DNA of 47,255 nt from Bacteroidota bacterium (GTDB lineage Bacteria; Bacteroidota; Bacteroidia; UBA8524), in assembly GCA_006226545.1 (NCBI GenBank), contig SBGR01000007.1, positions 1 to 47,255 of the forward strand, written 5' to 3'. Position numbers and translations under genes: made by a program. Below, piece by piece: positions 42,890 through 47,255 of the stretch. The notes under the pieces are model-generated. The model searched no databases and was not told the origin of the DNA. It was given only the letters and a program-made list of their open reading frames with translations. Position 1 is the first letter of the stretch. Every line of letters starts with the position of its first letter.

Positions 42890-43810
42890 TTATTTCGTTA
42901 GCGAAACTAATTCAACATCGAAAATCAAAGTAGAGTTAGCCGGAATTGGACCGTTGTCTTGTGATCCGTAACCCAAGCTTGGTGGGATAAGCAAACGGAA
43001 TTTCTCGCCTACTTTCATCAAACGAACACCTTCGTCAAATCCGCGGATTACTCCACCTGCACCTAATTTGAATGGCAAGGTCTCTCCTCTTGGAATGCTT
43101 GAATCGATAATAGTACCGTCAGCCAAATACAAGGTATAGTTAACAGCAGCAGTCATGTTAGCATAAGCCTGTTCGCCACTTTCGTTTTCTTGAACAATGA
43201 TGTATTCCAATCCTGAAGGAGTTTTTTCGATCTTTTTGCCTTCTACTTCGAATGGAACCGGCTTCGGCATGGCCTTCGCGTCCAGAAGTTCCACTTCGAA
43301 AATCAAATCGGCATTTGGAGGAATAGCTCCACCTGCGCCACGTGCTCCGTAACCCAAGTGAGAAGGAATCAAAAGCGTTGCTTGGTCGCCAACAGACAAC
43401 ATTGCAATACCTTCATCCCAACCTGCGATTACCATTCCGGCACCAAGGTTAAAACCAAAAGGCTGTCCGCGCTCTACTGAGCTATCAAACACTTTTCCGT
43501 CAGTTAACTTACCGGTATAATGTACACTTACTTTCATTCCGGCCTCAGCCTGGATGCCGTTGCCTTTTTTTCTGAGGATCACTTTCAATCCGCTCGGGGT
43601 GCTTACGGTATCCCCAATGGTCATTTTTGCACTTGTCATTTTATTCGTGTCTTGTGCGCTGAGAAGCTCTTCCACTCCCGCGCCGTCTGAAGTATTCAAT
43701 GAATCAGTTGTTGTTGCAGTATTCGAGTCTGCTTCTGTACCTGAACAGGCTAATAACAAGCCCATTACAGTGGTGTAGAACATGGTTCCAATCATGGTTT
43801 TATGTGACAT
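42890..43810 (-). CDS. Lipoprotein with two FKBP-type peptidyl-prolyl isomerase domains
   Basis: This is a predicted membrane-attached periplasmic folding factor. The 306-residue protein starts MSHKTMIGTMFYTTVMGLLL and has a lipobox (LLLAC, lipidated Cys22), then a linker rich in Asn, Thr and Ser. Two FKBP domains follow: about residues 70-185 (VHYTGKLTDGKVFDSS, GYGARG) and 200-306 (VNYTLYLADGTIIDSS, GYGSQD). The domains differ at several active-site positions. It lies 5 nt after nrnA and 2 nt before rfbB. Confidence 0.9.
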   Translation of the reverse strand: MSHKTMIGTMFYTTVMGLLLACSGTEADSNTATTTDSLNTSDGAGVEELLSAQDTNKMTSAKMTIGDTVSTPSGLKVILRKKGNGIQAEAGMKVSVHYTGKLTDGKVFDSSVERGQPFGFNLGAGMVIAGWDEGIAMLSVGDQATLLIPSHLGYGARGAGGAIPPNADLIFEVELLDAKAMPKPVPFEVEGKKIEKTPSGLEYIIVQENESGEQAYANMTAAVNYTLYLADGTIIDSSIPRGETLPFKLGAGGVIRGFDEGVRLMKVGEKFRLLIPPSLGYGSQDNGPIPANSTLIFDVELVSLTK

Positions 43811-43815
43811 ATTGG

Positions 43816-44829
43816 TCAGCTAAGATAATTTTTGTACTCAGGTAAAATGCGTTTAAATCGTTCAACGGTTGCTTCTAGGCTTTCTTCGGAAGCTCCGCCT
43901 GCCGCGCTGAAATGTCCGCCGCCATTGAAGTGCTCTTTAGCGAAGGTATTGCAAGGGAATTTGCCTTGTCCGCGGAAACTGATTTTCACCAGTTTGGTTC
44001 GGTCGATAAACAAGACGGAGAACTCTACTCCTTCTATTCCAAGGCCGTAATTCACCAATCCTTCGGTATCGCCGGTTTGAATCTTGTATTCTACTAATTC
44101 TTCCCGACTCACATACATGATGGCGGTTTTCAATTCAGGTATCACCTCTAATTTATTAGCGAGGCAATGTCCGATGAAACGCATGCGATCAAAGGTGAAG
44201 TTATCGTGCAATAACTGATGGATACGTGAGTTTTCTGCTCCACGTTCAATCAAGTCGGCAATGGTGCGGTGGGTATGTGGTGTTACGCTATCGAACCGGA
44301 ATGATCCGGTATCGGTCATGATGCCCGCGTAGAGGCAGTTAGCGATGTCTTTATCGATGGCATCGCGGCCTTTCCACATCACTATAAACTCTTCAATCAG
44401 CTGACAGGTTGAACTGGTTTGGGTAGTCCAGTAGCGGTAATCGTCGAAGCCTTCCGGCTCCTGGTGGTGGTCTATCATCACCTTAACCGCATTGGAAGCG
44501 CGAACCAAGTCGCCCAATTCATTGATACGGCTAAGTGCGTTGAAGTCGAGACAGAAAATATAATCGGCTTTGGCTACCATGTCGGTACCGCGGTGCACGG
44601 CGTATTCAAAGTTGAGTACTTCCGCTTCGCCCGGCATCCATTTAAGGAAGGTGCCGTAATCCGTTGGACTTAGCACGCGGGTATTCTCGAAGCCCTGGTT
44701 TTTCAGGAATTTCCATAAGCCCAAAGAAGATCCTAATGCATCCGCATCGGGCTTGTGGTGGGTGGTAATGATGATGTTTGCTGATTTATTACTCTCCAGC
44801 AGAGGGATGAGTTCCTGTATTTCCTTCAC
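43816..44829 (-). CDS. nrnA: DHH-family oligoribonuclease / pAp phosphatase
   Basis: NrnA-type enzymes degrade short oligoribonucleotides and dephosphorylate pAp. The 337-residue protein starts with the GTG at 44829. Motif I is THHKPDADALGSSLG (Asp28, Asp30), the DHH motif lies in VMIDHHQEP, and the DHHA1 end is FNGGGHFSAAGG. These support the family strongly, though substrate preference cannot be told from sequence. It heads the nrnA-FKBP-rfbB operon and diverges from ndk. Confidence 0.92.
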   Translation of the reverse strand: MKEIQELIPLLESNKSANIIITTHHKPDADALGSSLGLWKFLKNQGFENTRVLSPTDYGTFLKWMPGEAEVLNFEYAVHRGTDMVAKADYIFCLDFNALSRINELGDLVRASNAVKVMIDHHQEPEGFDDYRYWTTQTSSTCQLIEEFIVMWKGRDAIDKDIANCLYAGIMTDTGSFRFDSVTPHTHRTIADLIERGAENSRIHQLLHDNFTFDRMRFIGHCLANKLEVIPELKTAIMYVSREELVEYKIQTGDTEGLVNYGLGIEGVEFSVLFIDRTKLVKISFRGQGKFPCNTFAKEHFNGGGHFSAAGGASEESLEATVERFKRILPEYKNYLS

Positions 44830-44861
44830 CGCAAGTCTGTCTAATGATTGGCGGCAAATGT

Positions 44862-44893
44862 CGCGAAATTGAGATTTAAAACATAATTTCGCG
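44862..44893. promoter_or_regulatory. 9-bp inverted repeat between nrnA and ndk
   Basis: CGCGAAATT (44862-44870) and AATTTCGCG (44885-44893) form a perfect inverted repeat with a 14-bp spacer. It lies in the 77-bp gap between divergent nrnA and ndk, where promoters for both must lie. It may be an operator, though this is unproven. Confidence 0.4.
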
Positions 44894-44906
44894 CAAAATT
44901 TGACTA

Positions 44907-45326
44907 ATGGCAGGTATGATAACTTTCACCATGATTAAGCCTGATGCAGTTCGCAACGGGCACACCGGTAAGATCCTTGATCAGATCATTTCTAACGGAT
45001 TCCAGATTCGCGCAATGAAGTATGTTCATTTGAGCGAAGCGAAAGCCGGCGAGTTTTATGCAGTTCACCGTGAGCGTCCTTTCTTCAAGGATTTGGTAGA
45101 ATTCATGACTTCCGGACCAATCGTAGCTGCGGTTCTTGAGAAAGACAATGCAGTAGCTGATTTCCGTACTTTGATTGGTGCTACCAACCCGGCTGAAGCG
45201 GCTGAAGGTACCATCCGTAACTTGTATGCAAAATCAATCGACGCCAACGCGATCCACGGATCTGACAGCGATGAGAATGCTGCTATCGAAGCGAGCTTCT
45301 TCTTCTCTGCTTTCGAGCGTTTCTAA
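44907..45326 (+). CDS. ndk: Nucleoside diphosphate kinase
   Basis: Ndk balances nucleoside triphosphate pools through a phosphohistidine. The 139-residue protein starts [18 protein letters not shown] and has the active-site His117 in [12 protein letters not shown], plus the typical [18 protein letters not shown] segment. It is monocistronic, ending at a strong terminator (45351-45379). Confidence 0.99.
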   Translation: MAGMITFTMIKPDAVRNGHTGKILDQIISNGFQIRAMKYVHLSEAKAGEFYAVHRERPFFKDLVEFMTSGPIVAAVLEKDNAVADFRTLIGATNPAEAAEGTIRNLYAKSIDANAIHGSDSDENAAIEASFFFSAFERF

Positions 45327-45350
45327 TTGATAAAGCTATTTTTAGCGAAG

Positions 45351-45379
45351 AGCCCATGCCGCAAGGTGTGGGCTTTTTT
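45351..45379 (+). terminator. ndk intrinsic terminator
   Basis: AGCCCATGCC (45351-45360) pairs with GGTGTGGGCT (45365-45374), allowing two G-U pairs, around a GCAA tetraloop. Five T residues follow directly. This is a textbook intrinsic terminator 25 nt after the ndk stop. Confidence 0.88.
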
Positions 45380-45380
45380 G

Positions 45381-45472
45381 TTGAGGATTGAGGAATAAGA
45401 TTGAGGATTGAGGCCCAAAAGTAGAGGCTTCACTGCGCTGCGCCACACTTTCGGGCAGGGTTGAGGATTGAG
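45381..45472 (+). repeat. Three copies of TTGAGGATTGAG
   Basis: Copies lie at 45381-45392, 45401-45412 and 45461-45472. The first two are 20 bp apart and extend to TTGAGGATTGAGG. Internally each is a TTGAGGA dimer-like unit, so replication slippage is a plausible origin. Confidence 0.8.
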
Positions 45473-45583
45473 TAGTTCCCAAAACCCTTTTTCCTACTAC
45501 TTATAACGACGTGGTGGGGAGGGGAACAAAAAGCCAAATCCTTCACTTTACAAAAAACTCCAATTAAATCACGAAACCTTTTT

Positions 45584-45738
45584 GGGCGTGCCCCTCCTTC
45601 GTCGGGTCGGGCTTTCCGCTGCAAGTCCTCGGCATCACAAAAGAAAGCAACTCGCTAAACTACCATGCGCCTTGCTTCTACAGAGAAGGTAAACTCAAAG
45701 CTTTCTGCCTGCGGGCTATCCGCTTCAATCCCTCACGC
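45584..45738 (+). repeat. Structured intergenic repeat next to the recombinase
   Basis: The element opens with GGGCGTG (45584-45590) and closes with CTCACGC (45732-45738), so GCGTG and CACGC are inverted at its ends. Inside are two direct copies of CGGGCTWTCCGCT (45608-45620 and 45712-45724, one mismatch) and an inverted pair AGAAAGC (45642-45648) / GCTTTCT (45700-45706). No reading frame is convincing. From memory it resembles a recurrent Bacteroidota intergenic repeat, which I could not verify. Confidence 0.55.
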
Positions 45739-45895
45739 AACAAAGTCACCTATTTTGCAACCGTGAGACGCACAAGCCTCCCCCTCAGGACATAACTGAG
45801 TAAGGAAATCAGCTAAACATCACATCTTAGCAATACAAGGGTAAAAGCACATTTGCCGTAGTTTGAGACCAATTCAATACCGCGAGATTCGGACT

Positions 45896-47041
45896 ATGGC
45901 AAATACGGTATACCTAGACGAGCAATTTCATCACGGCAAATATGTAATCCTCATCAAGTTTGAATACAATCGCTCACTGATTGAACGATGCAAGAAAGCA
46001 GGCATGCAGTGGAGCTACCGCTTCAAAGCATGGTACCTGGAGAATACGCCGGCAAACTATGCAAAGGTTAAATCTCTTTTTAACCAGGAAGAACTGAAAG
46101 AAGAGGCTCTAATTCAATCCTATAAGTCCAGAGCCCAACAGCGAATCAGAGATCGTCTTCACAAAGAGCAGCTAGCTGAGGATTTGCACCCGCAAACTCA
46201 AGACAGTCTCAAGTCATTTGAACACTATATGGTGGTACGTAATTATGCATCCAATACCATAGAACACTATTTGAGTAGTTTAAAAATCTATTTCTCCTAC
46301 CATGCCAGCAAGTCACCTACCGAATTAGGAACAAACGACTTTATTGCATTTTGTACAAACTATCTCGTACCCGGTAATTACAGCAAGGAATACCAACGTA
46401 TTATCACATGCGCGCTTCGGCTTTTTTACAAGTTTCAGAAAAGAACCGAAGTGGAAATAGTAGAACTAGTCTATCCAAGAAAAACACGGAATCTACCCAT
46501 TGTTCTCAGTCAGCAAGAGATTCATGCCATTATCCGTTCCGCCCCGAATCTAAAGGCAGAATGCATTGTATCTCTTCTTTACAGTTGTGGTCTGCGCGTT
46601 GGAGAAGTGCTCCGTTTAAAATGGATCGACATAGACCGCCAACGCTCCTTGCTTTGGGTGAGGCAAAGTAAGGGATTTAAAGACCGCGCCGTTCCATTGA
46701 GCAAGAAGATGGTGGTTTTACTAGAGAAATACTACTTCCGATACCGCAGCAAGCAGTATGTATTTGAAGGACAATATGGAGGACAATACAGTTCCAGTAG
46801 CATCAACCAAACGATACGTCGAATCTGCCAAGCGCTAAAAATCCGAAAACATGTTACTGCACACACCTTCCGTCACTCCTTTGCCACTCACTTGATGGAG
46901 TCCGGCACGAATCTGCGTATCATTCAAGTTTTACTGGGCCATAAGAGCAGTAAAACCACGGAAATTTATACTCATGTTAGTGAATTTAAACCGGAAAGTT
47001 TCCGAAATCCCTTTGAAGAGCTTGATCGATTTGATAACTAA
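45896..47041 (+). CDS. Tyrosine recombinase/integrase
   Basis: This is a site-specific DNA recombinase of the phage-integrase/Xer superfamily. The ATG at 45896 gives 381 residues; a TTG start at 45863 would add 11 residues. The catalytic set is complete: Arg234 (CGLRVGE), Lys259 (QSKG), His323 and Arg326 (HTFRHS), His349 (LLGHK) and Tyr358 (EIYTH). A SAM-like core-binding domain lies at about 102-190. Residues 1-65 form an unusual N-terminal module (FHHGKYVILIKFEYN and a Trp-rich MQWSYRFKAWYLEN). It lacks the integron-integrase insertion. No cognate att site or cargo was identified. Confidence 0.93.
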   Translation: MANTVYLDEQFHHGKYVILIKFEYNRSLIERCKKAGMQWSYRFKAWYLENTPANYAKVKSLFNQEELKEEALIQSYKSRAQQRIRDRLHKEQLAEDLHPQTQDSLKSFEHYMVVRNYASNTIEHYLSSLKIYFSYHASKSPTELGTNDFIAFCTNYLVPGNYSKEYQRIITCALRLFYKFQKRTEVEIVELVYPRKTRNLPIVLSQQEIHAIIRSAPNLKAECIVSLLYSCGLRVGEVLRLKWIDIDRQRSLLWVRQSKGFKDRAVPLSKKMVVLLEKYYFRYRSKQYVFEGQYGGQYSSSSINQTIRRICQALKIRKHVTAHTFRHSFATHLMESGTNLRIIQVLLGHKSSKTTEIYTHVSEFKPESFRNPFEELDRFDN

Positions 47042-47195
47042 GCCCCATATACAAGCGTCCTATCCAGAACAAATTAACCAATCCTGTTAATACGTTACAC
47101 TTAAAACAATAACATCACTAATTGGTGGAAAAACCTTACTTTTACTGAGCCTAAAAACTAGTTAGAAGCCAGCTAAATTTCTAAGCAAAGGAGTA

Positions 47196-47207
47196 GCTTG
47201 CGCAAGC
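47196..47207. repeat. 12-bp perfect palindrome near the window edge
   Basis: GCTTGCGCAAGC is a perfect palindrome 155 bp after the recombinase stop. It begins a GC-rich stretch with further short palindromes (GGCGCC) that reaches the window edge. Confidence 0.6.
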
Positions 47208-47255
47208 CAAATGCGCGGATAAAGGCGCCAGAAGGCGAGTCGCGTTTCCTCTTAC

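Larger units (their letters stand above)
45327..45895. other. Intergenic stretch between ndk and the recombinase
   Basis: No gene was supported in these 569 bp. They contain the ndk terminator, three copies of a TTGAGGATTGAG repeat (45381-45472) and the structured repeat at 45584-45738. Short frames here are not gene-like. Confidence 0.7.

Noticed and set aside
45430..45624. 64-codon minus-strand frame between ndk and the recombinase
   Set aside because: It crosses the TTGAGGATTGAG repeat and the structured repeat, starts in low-complexity DNA and has no protein-like pattern.
45896..47041. Recombinase as an integron integrase with an attI/attC array
   Set aside because: The extra segment that integron integrases carry before the HTFRHS motif is absent, and no array of cassette genes is visible. 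GTTAGAA at 47161-47167 fails the GTTRRRY core at the last base.
1..47255. tRNA, rRNA, CRISPR arrays, prophage or insertion sequences
   Set aside because: I saw no cloverleaf sequences, no regularly spaced direct repeats, no transposase and no phage structural genes. Intergenic regions are mostly under 100 bp.

Overview
The window is a chromosomal segment of a Bacteroidota bacterium, most likely in or near the Flavobacteriales. The lineage call rests on several points. Ribosomal genes mostly lack Shine-Dalgarno sequences, and the ribosomal promoter has the TTTG-N19-TAnnTTTG form. The window also carries a PorD/DUF4835 gene, two proteins with type IX secretion (T9SS) C-terminal sorting domains, a TonB-dependent receptor with a carboxypeptidase-like N-terminal domain, and a serine-palmitoyltransferase-like enzyme. 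No rRNA or tRNA gene, CRISPR array or prophage was seen.

Region 1 (95-6422, minus) is a tight run: bamD, rpoZ, coaBC, porD, recN and a rhomboid protease, several overlapping by 4-14 nt. Region 2 (6524-9296, plus) holds a DUF1572/DinB-like protein, then an alpha-oxoamine synthase (sphingolipid or sulfonolipid type) coupled to a helix-hairpin-helix membrane protein. Region 3 (9347-26192, minus) is one unbroken 32-gene str-S10-spc-alpha ribosomal cluster, rpsL to rplQ. It includes rpmJ and rpmD, fusA, secY, infA and rpoA. It starts at a near-ideal Bacteroidota promoter, has a probable internal promoter before infA, and ends in a bidirectional terminator. tuf, map and adk are not in it.

Region 4 (26318-39562, mainly minus) has topA, a secreted M43 metalloprotease, a glutamate/dicarboxylate symporter, aroC, aroA, a TonB-dependent receptor, a divergent T9SS cargo gene, aroB and an aldo/keto reductase. 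Three shikimate-pathway enzymes are therefore interleaved with surface and transport functions. Region 5 (39595-45326) has mtgA (plus), rfbA, then the nrnA-FKBP-rfbB operon (minus) and ndk (plus). Region 6 (45327-47255) is a repeat-rich intergenic stretch, a complete tyrosine recombinase and a palindrome-rich edge.

Most of the window is conserved housekeeping DNA. The parts that look least ordinary are: the composite repeat modules (GA-rich tandem repeat, CAAGATTTTG-core hairpin, terminator) on both sides of rfbA; the structured repeat just upstream of the recombinase; a CoaBC whose decarboxylase half lacks two canonical catalytic residues; a lone perfect Shine-Dalgarno in front of rplF; and a topA terminator with the stop codon in its loop. 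I did not find a clearly new multi-gene system. The recombinase with its flanking structured DNA is the best candidate and continues past the window edge.
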